Assembly: GCA_028873695.1 (NCBI GenBank)
Contig: JAPPNU010000062.1
Coordinates: 79,690-143,689, forward strand
Reading direction: 5' to 3'
DNA length: 64,000 nucleotides
From: Gemmatimonadota bacterium
GTDB taxonomy: Bacteria; Latescibacterota; UBA2968; GCA-2709665
The notes under the pieces are model-generated. The model worked only from the letters and a program-made list of their open reading frames with translations, did not search any database and had not been told where the DNA came from. A program made the position numbers and the translations under genes. Positions 7,504-16,638 of this stretch are shown piece by piece. Within the stretch, counting starts at the first letter, position 1. Each line of letters opens with the position of its first letter.

Positions 7504-9675
7504 ATGAAAAATCGGCTGAAAAGGCATCTTCGCACGGCCTGCCTTGCAGGTTTCCTTTCAATCGGATGGGCGACGTCCGCCGCCTCGGACTGGACGCACT
7601 GGCGCGGGCCGATGCAGACTGGCGCGTCTCCGGAAACCGGTCTGGTTTCCAGCTGGTCCCAGGACGGAGAAAACCTGGTCTGGCGCTCGGAGTTTATCGG
7701 CCGGTCCACGCCGGTGATCCTGAATGGGCGGGTCTACGTGATCGGAAGAACGGGGGAAGGGATCACCAGGCAGGAACACGTCGCGTGTTTCGACGCGGAG
7801 AGCGGCCGGCTGATATGGGAACACAAGTTCAACGTGTGGCACTCCACCATCACGTTCAACCGGCTGGGCTGGGCGAATCTCGGCGCCGACGGGGAAACCG
7901 GCAACGTGTACGCACACCTGGTGAACGGTCTCCTGCTGGGTTTCAATGGTGATGGACGGGTCCTCTGGAGCAGGTCGCTGACCGAGGAGTTCAACCGGTT
8001 TTCGGGCTACGGCGGCAGACTGCACACGCCCGTAGTCGACGGTGACCTGGTGGTCATCAGCATGGGAAACCGGGGCTGGGCGGACCGTCCTCCCTCCCAC
8101 CGGTACGTGGCCTTCGACAAGCGGACCGGAGAGACCGTTTGGATGGCGCGGCCGGGCGGGGGCGGGCAGGTCGACCTGACCGTATACTCCACGCCGATAG
8201 CTGCGACCATCGACGGCCGGAGGCTATTGATCGCGGGGAACGGAAACGGTGGGATATTCGCCTTCAAGGCCGCGACGGGTGAAGTGGTATGGGGGTTCCC
8301 CTTGAGCAGGCGGGGTATCAACACGTCTCCGGTTGCCGCTGACAATCGCGTTTACGCGACCCACAGCGAAGAAAACGTGGACAATACCACGATGGGACGG
8401 GTCGTCTGCCTCGACGCTGCAACGGGAAGAGAGATCTGGCGGCAGGACGGGATCGCGGCGGGGTATGCTTCTCCGGCCCTTCACGCCGGGCGGCTGTACG
8501 TCATTGACAACTCGGCGAACGTGCACTGCCTTGACGCGGAGTCCGGGCGGAAATACTGGGAGCGGAACGTCGGCACGGTGGGCAAGGGTTCACCGACGTG
8601 GGCCGACGGCAAATTATACGTCACCGAAGTCAACGGCGGAGTCCGGATACTCGAGGTCGAGGATGAGGGTGCGCGGGTACTGGATGAAAAGAAGATCATG
8701 ATATCCGGCGGGAGGCCCGCGGAAATCTACGGTTCGGTCGCTGTCGCATACGGCCGCGTCTACTTCGCAACCGAAGCGGGACTCTTCTGCCTGGGCGACG
8801 GGGATGCGCCGTTCAAGCCCGGACCCACGCCGTTTGTCGGACACCCGCGCGCACCTTCAGACGCCGAACCGGCGGCGTTGCTGGTCGTTCCGGCGGAGAT
8901 GACGCTGACGTCGGGCGAGGCGCTGGCGCTGGTCGCCCGGTCGTACGACGCGCTGGGACGATTGATCGGAGAGGTCGATGCAGGGTGGACCCTCGATAGA
9001 CTGACGGGAGAGGTAGAGAACGGTCGGTTCACCCCGGCGAACCAGGGACAGGCCGGATGGGTGGTTGCCTCGACCGGGGGGTTGACCGCGCGGGCATGGG
9101 TGCGGGTGGCGCCCGAGCCGCCCTGGACCGAGGACTTCGAGGGGGTCCCCGCGGGCAAGAATCCGCGCCACTGGGTGTGGGGCGGCCGGGGGTTCAGGGT
9201 CGAGGACAAGGATGGAAACAAGGTCCTGGTGAAGCCGCCCGCGGCGCGGGGACTGGACCGGTCCAATCTGTACATCGGGCCGCCTGAAATGAGCGGATAC
9301 ACCGTACAGGCCGACCTGATGGGGGGCCGGCGCAGACGATGGCTGCCGGACATGGGCCTGATCGCTCACCGGTACATCCTGGACCTGCAGGGCGCATACA
9401 AGCGACTGGAAGTCCGGTCCTGGTCGTCTGATCTGAGGATGGTTCATCGCGTGGCGTTCGACTGGGAACCGGACGTCTGGTATACCATGAAGATGCGAGT
9501 GGATATCGATGGCGGTCGGGCGATTGTGCGGGGTAAGGTATGGAAGCGGGGCGACGTGGAGCCCGCGGCCTGGACGATCGAGGCGGAGGACCCGCTGCCC
9601 ATACGTGAAGGCAGCCCCGGGCTATACGGGTATTCGCCGGCGAATATCTACTACGACAACGTGAGCGTGTACTGA
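7504..9675 (+). CDS. Exported PQQ-like beta-propeller protein with C-terminal laminin-G-like domain
   Basis: A 723-residue protein with a signal peptide (residues 1-28, cleavage near TSAAS-DW). DWTHWRGPMQTGASPETGL opens a PQQ_2/BamB-like propeller running to about 440, with repeats such as GRVYVIGRTGEG and RLYVIDNSANVHCLDAESG. Residues 450-530 look like an Ig-type linker. Residues 540-723 resemble a concanavalin/laminin-G fold (WTEDFEGVPAG ... IYYDNVSVY), like domains in planctomycete-type secreted proteins. No dehydrogenase active site was identified, so the role is unknown. A second propeller gene follows 106 bp later. AAAGGA lies before the ATG. Confidence 0.82.
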   Translation: MKNRLKRHLRTACLAGFLSIGWATSAASDWTHWRGPMQTGASPETGLVSSWSQDGENLVWRSEFIGRSTPVILNGRVYVIGRTGEGITRQEHVACFDAESGRLIWEHKFNVWHSTITFNRLGWANLGADGETGNVYAHLVNGLLLGFNGDGRVLWSRSLTEEFNRFSGYGGRLHTPVVDGDLVVISMGNRGWADRPPSHRYVAFDKRTGETVWMARPGGGGQVDLTVYSTPIAATIDGRRLLIAGNGNGGIFAFKAATGEVVWGFPLSRRGINTSPVAADNRVYATHSEENVDNTTMGRVVCLDAATGREIWRQDGIAAGYASPALHAGRLYVIDNSANVHCLDAESGRKYWERNVGTVGKGSPTWADGKLYVTEVNGGVRILEVEDEGARVLDEKKIMISGGRPAEIYGSVAVAYGRVYFATEAGLFCLGDGDAPFKPGPTPFVGHPRAPSDAEPAALLVVPAEMTLTSGEALALVARSYDALGRLIGEVDAGWTLDRLTGEVENGRFTPANQGQAGWVVASTGGLTARAWVRVAPEPPWTEDFEGVPAGKNPRHWVWGGRGFRVEDKDGNKVLVKPPAARGLDRSNLYIGPPEMSGYTVQADLMGGRRRRWLPDMGLIAHRYILDLQGAYKRLEVRSWSSDLRMVHRVAFDWEPDVWYTMKMRVDIDGGRAIVRGKVWKRGDVEPAAWTIEAEDPLPIREGSPGLYGYSPANIYYDNVSVY

Positions 9676-9781
9676 ACGGAGTCCCTTCCGGATGCGAAGG
9701 CATAGAGCATCAATCCGGACGTCCGGTTAATCGCCAGACGGGCGTCAACACGAACAAAGATACACGGAGACAACGACAACA

Positions 9782-11209
9782 ATGAAATCGATAGGAAAAT
9801 ACACCGTCGCCGTTATGCTGTTCTGTGCGGTCTCGGGTGCACGCGCCCAGGAGACCGCGATGTGGGGATTCACGCCCTCCCGAAACCTGGTGTCCGACGA
9901 GAAGAACCTGCCGGCGGACTGGAATACGGAGACGGGAAAGAATATCAAGTGGAAGGCCGCCCTCGGCTCGCAGTCCTACGCCGGGCCCGTGCTGCTGGGC
10001 GGCAAGGTGTATATGGGGACGAACAACCATGCCGAGCGAAATCCCGATATCAAGGGCGACCGGGGCGTGGTCAAGGCGTTCCGGGAATCCGACGGCAAGT
10101 TCCTCTGGCAGTCCGCCCATCCGAAACTGCCGGCCGGGAGGGTGAACGACTGGCCGATGCAGGGGGTCTGCTCCACACCGTTTATCCAGGACGACCGTCT
10201 GTTCTACGTTTCCAACCAGGGCCGGGTGGTCTGCGCCGATACGGAGGGGTTTCTGGACTCGGAAAACGACGGGCCGTACCGGGGCGAAGACGTCACCGGC
10301 GCCAACGGTGTGGACATCGTCTGGGAATACGATATGATGGGCGAGCTGGACGTGTTCCCGCACAATCTGGCCACCTGTTCGCCCGTCGGAGCGGAGGGTC
10401 TGCTTTTTGTGATAACCAGCAATGGCGTGGATGAAGGCCACGTGGCCATCCCCTCGCCCCTCGCGCCCAGTTTCATTGCGCTAAGCCTGAAGACCGGGGA
10501 ACTCGTCTGGGAGAAGGCCTATCCCGGCACCAATATTCTGCACGGGCAATGGTCCAATCCGGCCTACGGGAAGATCAGCGGCCAACCGCAGGTCATCCTT
10601 CCCGGAGGGGACGGCTGGGTCTACGCCGTGGCGCCGAAGACGGGTGAGTTGATCTGGAAATTCGATTGCAATCCGAAGGATGCCGTGTGGGAGCTTGGCG
10701 GACGGGGCACCCGCAATGCGATCATCGCCACGCCCGTGATCTACGACAACAAGGTCTTCATCGGCGTGGGACAGGATCCCGAACACGGCGAGGGAGTGGG
10801 GCATCTGTGGGCGATTGACGCAACCGGTAAGGGCGACGTCACGGACACCCACGCCGTCTGGCATCTGGGAGGCAGGGATTTCAACCGGACGATGTCTACG
10901 GTCGCCATCCACGAAGGTCTGCTGTATGCGGCGGACCTGAGCGGGTTCATCTATTGTCTGGATCTGAAGACAGGGAAGCCGCACTGGACGTACGACGCCT
11001 ACGCCGCCATCTGGGGATCGCCCTTCGTGGCCGACGGAAAGGTCTACATCGGCGACGAAGACGGTGACGTGATGATTTTCAAGGCATCGCCGAAGCTCGA
11101 GAAGATCAACGAAGTCAACATGGGCAGCGCGGTGTACACCACGCCGATTGCGAAGGACGGGGTGCTGTACATCGGGACACGGAATACGCTTTACGCAATA
11201 GCGGAATAG
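9782..11209 (+). CDS. Exported PQQ-like beta-propeller protein
   Basis: A 475-residue protein with a signal peptide (MKSIGKYTVAVMLFCAVSGA, cleavage after ARA). The rest is propeller repeats with the recurring pattern GKVYxG...G (GKVYMGTNNHA, GGDGWVYAVAPKTGELIW, YAADLSGFIYCLDLKTG, YIGTRNTLYAIAE). PQQ-enzyme-like repeats of this kind occur in BamB and in alcohol dehydrogenases, but the Cys-Cys and Ca2+-ligand motifs of the quinoproteins are not evident. A non-catalytic or unknown periplasmic role is therefore favoured. It is paired with the preceding propeller gene. Confidence 0.82.
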   Translation: MKSIGKYTVAVMLFCAVSGARAQETAMWGFTPSRNLVSDEKNLPADWNTETGKNIKWKAALGSQSYAGPVLLGGKVYMGTNNHAERNPDIKGDRGVVKAFRESDGKFLWQSAHPKLPAGRVNDWPMQGVCSTPFIQDDRLFYVSNQGRVVCADTEGFLDSENDGPYRGEDVTGANGVDIVWEYDMMGELDVFPHNLATCSPVGAEGLLFVITSNGVDEGHVAIPSPLAPSFIALSLKTGELVWEKAYPGTNILHGQWSNPAYGKISGQPQVILPGGDGWVYAVAPKTGELIWKFDCNPKDAVWELGGRGTRNAIIATPVIYDNKVFIGVGQDPEHGEGVGHLWAIDATGKGDVTDTHAVWHLGGRDFNRTMSTVAIHEGLLYAADLSGFIYCLDLKTGKPHWTYDAYAAIWGSPFVADGKVYIGDEDGDVMIFKASPKLEKINEVNMGSAVYTTPIAKDGVLYIGTRNTLYAIAE

Positions 11210-11253
11210 CGGGCCTCCGGACCGAAATGCCGAAACCGACTCTCGAGGTTGAG

Positions 11254-11987
11254 ATGTCGCTTCAGAAGAAGGTGATACTTGTAACCGGGGGGCCTCGGGT
11301 ATCGGTCGCGCTGCGTCGTTCTGCTGTGCGCGAGCCGGCGCTCGCGTGGCCGTGGCGGATTGCAACGGCGACGGCGTTGCGGCAACGGTTCGTGAAATCG
11401 ACGGTTCGGGGAGCGAAGCACGGGGGTTCCAGGTTGACGTTCGCGCGGAGGGCGAGGTCCGCGCGATGGTGGAAAACGTGGTCCGTACGTTCGAACGGAT
11501 CGACGGTCTGATTCACTGTGCGGGCATTCTGGAAGGGGCGCTGGTCCCGGTCGACCTGTTCGAAACGGAGACCTGGGACCGCGTGGTCGACGTGAATCTG
11601 AAGGGCAGTTTTCTGTTGTGCAAACACGTGGCGCCGGTTCTGGAGCGGTCCGGCGGTGGGGTGCTCGTGCTGGTGTCTTCCGGCGCCGGGGTGCGCGGAG
11701 GGAGTTCGTCCGCGGCGTACGGATCGAGCAAAGGCGGCGTGCACGGTCTTTCTCTGGTACTCGCCCCTCAACTGGCTACCAGGGGGATCCGCGTGCACGC
11801 GCTGTGTCCGGGAAGTCTCGATACGCCCCTGAAGCTGGAAGTACTTAAGCAGCAGGCGGACATGGAGGGGCGGCGCCTGGAGGAGATGAGAGCGGGGTTG
11901 GGGAAGCCCGAGGGCGTGGGCAGGGTGCTCGCGTTTCTGGTTTCTGACGACGCGGACTACGTGAGAGGAACCGTCTTTACGAGATGA
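11254..11987 (+). pseudogene. Short-chain dehydrogenase/reductase, frameshifted
   Basis: The N-terminus MSLQKKVILVTGG reads in one frame and the rest (ASGIGR... onward) in the next. Adding one G to the six-G run at 11287-11292 restores TGGASGIGRAASFC, the SDR cofactor motif TGxxxGxG. The downstream frame then has NVKGSFLL-like NLKGSFLL, VSSGAG and Y-G-S-S-K (catalytic Ser, Tyr, Lys). A stop falls just after YVRGTVFTR, where SDRs normally read T-x-D-G-G, so the C-terminus may also be altered. GAGG at 11245 supports the ATG at 11254. A homopolymer assembly error and a genuine pseudogene cannot be told apart here. Confidence 0.8.
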
Positions 11988-12059
11988 CCTGCGCCGGGGT
12001 CTCGATTCCCGGTGCGCGTCCGTCGGCGAAATCGACAACGGTGGAAAGTGAGGTAACGA

Positions 12060-13343
12060 ATGCAGCGCACGATGAAAATCGCGCTGATCGGCGCCGGGAT
12101 GTTCGGCGGCGACGTACACGCCAGGGCATTCGCGGATCTGCAGCGGATGGGAATTAGCGGAAACCTCGGACGGGTGGGGCTGGACCGGTGGGCGCGGGAA
12201 CTGGCCGACGTACAGTTCGATCTGGTGGCCGTAGCCACGCGGTCCCGGGCGTCGGCGGAACGGGCGCGCGAGAACTTCAGGGCATCCACGGGCCGGACGC
12301 CGGGCGCCTACTGGGGAGAAAAGCCGTGGGAGGACGTGCTGCGCGACGTTCCCGATCTGGACGTCATGGCCGTGGTCACCCCGGACCACCTGCATACCGA
12401 GGTGACGCTGGCCGCGCTGCGGAACGGAACGCACGTGGTCATGGAAAAGCCGATGTGCCTGTCGATCGAGGAGGCGGACGAGATCATCGAACTTGCCGAC
12501 GCGAAAGGGCTGGTGGTCTGCGTGGATATGCACAAGCGGTACGATCCCGACCATCTGCGCGTCCAGCACGATCTCTCCACCCGGATCGGAGAGCCGCTCT
12601 ACGGGCAAGCGGTACTCGAGGAACCGCTGGAGGTGTCCACCAGCACGTTCAAGTGGGCGGAGCAGAGCGACCCGTTCAGCTACGTCGGTCCTCACTGGAC
12701 GGACCTGATTTACAACTATTTCCGGAGCAAGCCGGTCGCGCTTTCCGCCGTGGGGCAGAAGAAACGGCTGGTTCGCGAAGGCATCGACGCCTACGACGCG
12801 GTCCAGGTGCGCGTGGAGTTCGACAATGGAATGAGCGTCTATTTCCACAACAACTGGATCACGCCCGACGATTTCGAGGGACCGGTGAATCAGGGCCATG
12901 AAATCGTGGGCACGGACGGCAAGGTCGAGTCCGACCAGCAATACCGGGGGCTGCGATTCTGGTACAACGGAGGCGGCAGCCGAACCGTGAACAACCACAT
13001 GACGCGCGACGTCAGGCGCCCGGACGGCTCGGAGGCGTATATCGGATACGGCGTGGACAGCATCACCGTGGGGCTGGTCGCCGCGTGCCGCATCAAGTTC
13101 CTGGGGGAAACGCGGGAGGACGTGGACGGGATCTACCCCACCGCGGCGGACGGGCGGATTACGGTTGCGATCGTGGACGCGGCCAGGCGGGTGCGGGACC
13201 TGAATTTCAGGTATCTGCAGGAAGGGAAGGGTACGCCGGTAACGGCCCGATTCGGGGAAGACGGTATCACCATAATCGATCCATGCAGGATAGACGAGGG
13301 ACCGGAGGCGGTCTTTCAGCGAATATACGAAAAGCCGATTTAG
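12060..13343 (+). CDS. Gfo/Idh/MocA-family oxidoreductase
   Basis: NAD(P)-dependent oxidoreductase of 427 residues. The Rossmann loop IALIGAGMFGGDVHA lies at the N-terminus, followed by DVMAVVTPDHLH and the family motif HVVMEKPMCLSIEEADE, where Lys of EKP is the conserved catalytic/cofactor residue. The C-terminal alpha/beta domain carries H-W-T-D-L. Members oxidise sugars, inositols or related polyols; the substrate cannot be assigned. It follows the SDR by 72 bp and probably belongs to the same catabolic group. A second in-frame ATG at 12072 is an alternative start. The stop directly abuts a palindromic element. Confidence 0.88.
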   Translation: MQRTMKIALIGAGMFGGDVHARAFADLQRMGISGNLGRVGLDRWARELADVQFDLVAVATRSRASAERARENFRASTGRTPGAYWGEKPWEDVLRDVPDLDVMAVVTPDHLHTEVTLAALRNGTHVVMEKPMCLSIEEADEIIELADAKGLVVCVDMHKRYDPDHLRVQHDLSTRIGEPLYGQAVLEEPLEVSTSTFKWAEQSDPFSYVGPHWTDLIYNYFRSKPVALSAVGQKKRLVREGIDAYDAVQVRVEFDNGMSVYFHNNWITPDDFEGPVNQGHEIVGTDGKVESDQQYRGLRFWYNGGGSRTVNNHMTRDVRRPDGSEAYIGYGVDSITVGLVAACRIKFLGETREDVDGIYPTAADGRITVAIVDAARRVRDLNFRYLQEGKGTPVTARFGEDGITIIDPCRIDEGPEAVFQRIYEKPI

Positions 13344-13504
13344 TGTCCTGTCCCAAAAATTCCTCACCATTCGACCGACGATTCATCCCGTCTCGCTACG
13401 TTCCCCTCGCTCGCCGACCTTACGCAGGTCGTCTGCGCTCGGGCGCCTTGCGAGACGGGCGACTCGGCGGTCGAATTTAGGCAACTTATTTCCGGGACAG
13501 AACA
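13344..13504. repeat. Palindromic MITE-like element 1
   Basis: 161 bp with inverted ends TGTCCTGTCCC ... GGGACAGAACA. The two arms match imperfectly for about 50 bp each (shared ATTCGACCG and CCCGTCTCGC), so the transcript would fold into a long hairpin. It carries no coding capacity and starts on the base after the stop codon of the Gfo/Idh gene. Confidence 0.75.
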
Positions 13505-13505
13505 T

Positions 13506-13671
13506 TAGCAGCCCGTTGAAAGAGCCCATCCGGGCTACGGCCGGCCCTTGCGGTCGAAATACTGCGTTGCGCTCCCTCGCCGAATCGAGGGATGGGACTC
13601 GGTCGCGCGCCTTGTCTTCGACCACAATGGCTCGGCCTCGCCTGCAGAGCGACTTTATCAACGGACTGATA
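13506..13671. repeat. Palindromic MITE-like element 2
   Basis: 166 bp with inverted ends TAGCAGCCCGTTGA ... TATCAACGGACTGATA and a central self-complementary stretch (CCCTCGCC...GAGGGA). It lies immediately beside element 1. Its right arm, reversed, is shared with the small repeat at 5565-5633. Confidence 0.7.
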
Positions 13672-13768
13672 GGGGAGGGGGACAGCGGGCCGCGAGACGC
13701 CGCGCCGGCGGGTTCGGACGGCAACTTGCAGCCCGCTGTTCATTGAAAAAGGCTTTCAGGAGGATGCG

Positions 13769-15139
13769 ATGGGAAGGGAGTTCGATATCACACCCCGGGA
13801 CGTTCCCGCCGTAAACACGAAATACCGGCGAATCGTCTCCGAATTGCCGCATCCGGAGTCGGTTCCCGTGCTTGAGGCGTTGCGAACGTACGAGCCGACC
13901 TCCATGCGTGGACAGCCGCCCGTCGTGTGGGATCGGGCGGAGGACGTCCGTGTTTACGACAGGCACGGAAATATGTGGCTGGACTGGAGTTCCGGGGTGC
14001 TGGTGACCAACGCGGGCCATGGGATGCCGGAGGTGAGGAAGGCGATTGCGGATCAGGTCAACAACGGACTTCTGCACAGTTACGTGTTCCCCAACGCCGC
14101 GAGGGCTGAACTCGCCGAGTTTCTCGTTCGGCTGGCGCCGGAGGGGCTGGACAAGGTGTTTCTGCTGACAACCGGTTCGGAAGCCACCGAGAACGCGATC
14201 AAACTGGCGCGCACCTGGGGGATCCTGCAGGGCGGGAGCCGGAAGATCGGTATCGTGGGCTTTGAGCGGGGATTCCACGGGCGGACGCTCGGGGCGCAGC
14301 AGGCCGGCGGCATGCCCGGACAGAAGGATTGGATCGTCAACGAGGATCCCGCCATCGTACAGGCCGCCTTTCCGGACGGATACTGGACCGCGAATACCGA
14401 TTTCGACCACTTCTGCAGGACCCTGAACGAAAAGGGGATGAATCCCGGCGACGTCGCGGGCGTGATCGTGGAGACCTACCAGGGCGTGGGCCCCGACTTT
14501 CTGCCGGTTGAATACGCCCGAGCCCTGGCCGAATGGTGCCGGGCGCACGGGGCTTTGCTGATATTCGACGAGGTCCAGGCCGGGTTCGGACGAACCGGAA
14601 CCATGTGGGGGTTCGAGCACTACGGCGTCACGCCCGATATGATCACGTTCGGCAAGGGGGTGAGCAGTTCCCTTCCGCTTTCTGGCGTGATCGGCCGGAC
14701 GGAAGTGATGGATCAGTATCCGCCCGGATCCATGACCAGCACCCATACTGGAAATCCGGTCTGCGCGGCAGCGGCGCTGGCCAGCCTGAAGAAAATCGTG
14801 TCGGACGACCTGGCGGGCAATGCCGCCCGGATGGAGTCCGAGATGATGGAAGGATTGCGCGCGATTCAGGCGCGCCATCCCCGCGTGGTCGGCAACTGCA
14901 CGGGAAAGGGGCTGGTTGCAGGGCTGCAGATGGTCAGGCCGGGTGTGAAGGAGCCGGACCCGGATCTGGCTTTCGACGTGGTCGAACGCTGTTTTCACAA
15001 GGGGCTGCTGTTTTTTGCGCCGGTGGGGTCCTGGGGGCAGACGGTAAAAATCTCGCCGCCATTGACCATTACAGCGGAAGCCGTGGCCGAGGGACTGGCG
15101 GTGTTGGGCGAGTCGGTGGACGAGGCCCTCGGAAATTAA
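13769..15139 (+). CDS. Class III aminotransferase (4-aminobutyrate/acetylornithine type)
   Basis: PLP-dependent aminotransferase of 456 residues. TGSEATENAIKLAR binds the PLP phosphate, LIFDEVQAGFGRTGTMWG near 263-280 carries the PLP-pyridine Asp, and TFGKGVSSSLP near 293-303 carries the Schiff-base Lys. TSTHTGNPVCAAAAL is typical of the class. Substrates in this fold include GABA, acetylornithine and beta-alanine; none can be fixed from sequence. AGGAGG sits before the ATG. It stands between the palindromic elements and a SelA-like PLP gene in a run of amino/sugar catabolism genes. Confidence 0.9.
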   Translation: MGREFDITPRDVPAVNTKYRRIVSELPHPESVPVLEALRTYEPTSMRGQPPVVWDRAEDVRVYDRHGNMWLDWSSGVLVTNAGHGMPEVRKAIADQVNNGLLHSYVFPNAARAELAEFLVRLAPEGLDKVFLLTTGSEATENAIKLARTWGILQGGSRKIGIVGFERGFHGRTLGAQQAGGMPGQKDWIVNEDPAIVQAAFPDGYWTANTDFDHFCRTLNEKGMNPGDVAGVIVETYQGVGPDFLPVEYARALAEWCRAHGALLIFDEVQAGFGRTGTMWGFEHYGVTPDMITFGKGVSSSLPLSGVIGRTEVMDQYPPGSMTSTHTGNPVCAAAALASLKKIVSDDLAGNAARMESEMMEGLRAIQARHPRVVGNCTGKGLVAGLQMVRPGVKEPDPDLAFDVVERCFHKGLLFFAPVGSWGQTVKISPPLTITAEAVAEGLAVLGESVDEALGN

Positions 15140-15236
15140 CCGCCGGAAGGCAGTTTCGCAGACTCCGGAGACGTGCCGTACAGGCTGCCCCGGTCGCGAA
15201 TAATTCGTCGCCGCGCTTACAATGGACGATGAGGAA

Positions 15237-15272
15237 GCCGAATTGAGGGTGGGGCGGACATTCCTGTCTGCC
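15237..15272. repeat. 36-bp repeat with palindromic centre, copy 1
   Basis: GCCGAATTGAGGGTGGGGC followed by the perfect palindrome around GACATTCCTGTC. The second copy is at 33494-33529, differing at only two purine positions. It lies in the gap before the SelA-like gene. Confidence 0.75.
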
Positions 15273-15360
15273 CTTTCAATTGTACCCCTGGCGGAGCGCA
15301 GACAGAAACAGGATCGGTTGTTTTCGCCGCCCGCCCTTTGTGGTGTTCGGAGGATCGAAA

Positions 15361-16548
15361 ATGGATCTGTACGAGAAGTACCGATTGACCCGCGTCATCA
15401 ACGCCTGCGGGAAGATGACGCATCTGGCGGGGGCGGTCGTATTGCCGGAGGTGGTCGAAGAGGTGGCGCATGCGATGGCCTGCTTCTACGATCTGGATGA
15501 GCTCCAGGAGCGCGCGGGAGAGGTGATCGTACGCGCCACGGGCGCGCAGTGGGGATGCGTGACCGCCTGTACCGCGGCCGGCATCACGTTGGGCGTGGCT
15601 GCGTCCATGACCGGAAACGACCTCGGCCGGGTCTGGCAGCTTCCGGACACGACCGGGATGGCCAGCGAGGTCGTGATTCAGAAGGGCCACGCGGTGAACT
15701 TCGGCGCCCCGGTAACGCAGATGATCCGGCTGGCCGGCGCCGTCGCCGTGGAAATCGGCACGGTGCACCGCTCCACCGAGGCGCATCTGAGGCACGCCAT
15801 CGGCGACCGGACGGCGGCAGTGGTCTTCGTGGTGTCGCACCATACCGTCCGGTACGGCGCCCTGCCCCTCACACGGGTGGTCGAGATCGCGCACGAGAGC
15901 GGCGTCCCGGTGATCGTCGACGGGGCGGCGCAATCGTTCGTCATCAGAAAGATTCTGGATACGGGCGCGGACCTCGTCGTGTGCAGCGGCCACAAGTATC
16001 TTTCGGGAACCACGGCCGGCGTGGTCTGCGGCCGGGAGGACCTGGTACGGGCGGTTAACCTGCAGAACCGGGGCATCGGACGGCCGATGAAGGTGGGCAA
16101 AGAGGGTATCGTCGGCGCGATGGCGGCGCTGGAATATCGGATGCGTCTGGACGTGGCGGGCTGGGAGGCGGAGCAGGACCGGAAGATGCACAGGGTGATG
16201 GCGCGCCTTGAAGGGATAGACGGCGTTGTTCTGAGCGTGGACCCCGATCCGAACGGCAACCCGTTCAGCCGCGCGCGGGTCACGGTGGATGCGGAGAAAA
16301 CGGGGTTGAGCGCCGCCGTAATAAACCTCGCGATGTTGGAGGGCGATCCGTCTATCCGTCTTCGCGCACACCATACGGACGAGGGATATTTCACCGTGGA
16401 TGCGATGGAGATGACGGGCGAAGAGGTGGAACTGACGTGCGACCGGCTGGTGGGGCTGCTGTCCGCGGGGCCCGCCGAAAAGGCGATGCTGAGGGAACGG
16501 TTCGGTGAGGAGGATACGGCGCCCGCGCAATGGTCGTGGCTGCGCTGA
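15361..16548 (+). CDS. SelA-like PLP-dependent enzyme (ammonia-lyase/aminotransferase class V fold)
   Basis: A 395-residue fold-type I PLP enzyme of the group that includes L-seryl-tRNA(Sec) selenium transferase and D-glucosaminate-6-phosphate ammonia-lyase. It begins MDLYEKYRLTRVINACGK, the typical start of that group. VPVIVDGAAQS holds the PLP Asp, and LVVCSGHKYLSGTTAGVVC the Schiff-base Lys near 211. The absence of selenocysteine genes nearby argues for a catabolic lyase or aldolase rather than true SelA. GGAGGATCGAAA precedes the ATG; an ATG 27 codons upstream would add sequence derived from the preceding repeat. Confidence 0.82.
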   Translation: MDLYEKYRLTRVINACGKMTHLAGAVVLPEVVEEVAHAMACFYDLDELQERAGEVIVRATGAQWGCVTACTAAGITLGVAASMTGNDLGRVWQLPDTTGMASEVVIQKGHAVNFGAPVTQMIRLAGAVAVEIGTVHRSTEAHLRHAIGDRTAAVVFVVSHHTVRYGALPLTRVVEIAHESGVPVIVDGAAQSFVIRKILDTGADLVVCSGHKYLSGTTAGVVCGREDLVRAVNLQNRGIGRPMKVGKEGIVGAMAALEYRMRLDVAGWEAEQDRKMHRVMARLEGIDGVVLSVDPDPNGNPFSRARVTVDAEKTGLSAAVINLAMLEGDPSIRLRAHHTDEGYFTVDAMEMTGEEVELTCDRLVGLLSAGPAEKAMLRERFGEEDTAPAQWSWLR

Positions 16549-16638
16549 CTTCCGGATCCGCGATGTATGACCCGGCGAACCCAATCCCGCGCGCGACCCC
16601 GGTTGAGGCGCTTCGATCTCCAAAACATCGCCGGAGTG

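Noticed and set aside
11262..13370. 702-codon open frame on the minus strand
   Set aside because: It lies exactly opposite the SDR and Gfo/Idh genes, which carry clear family motifs. It is an antisense shadow in GC-rich DNA with no recognisable protein features.
15361..16548. True selenocysteine synthase (selA)
   Set aside because: No selB, selC or selD nearby, and the protein is shorter than typical SelA. It matches the wider SelA-like PLP lyase group.
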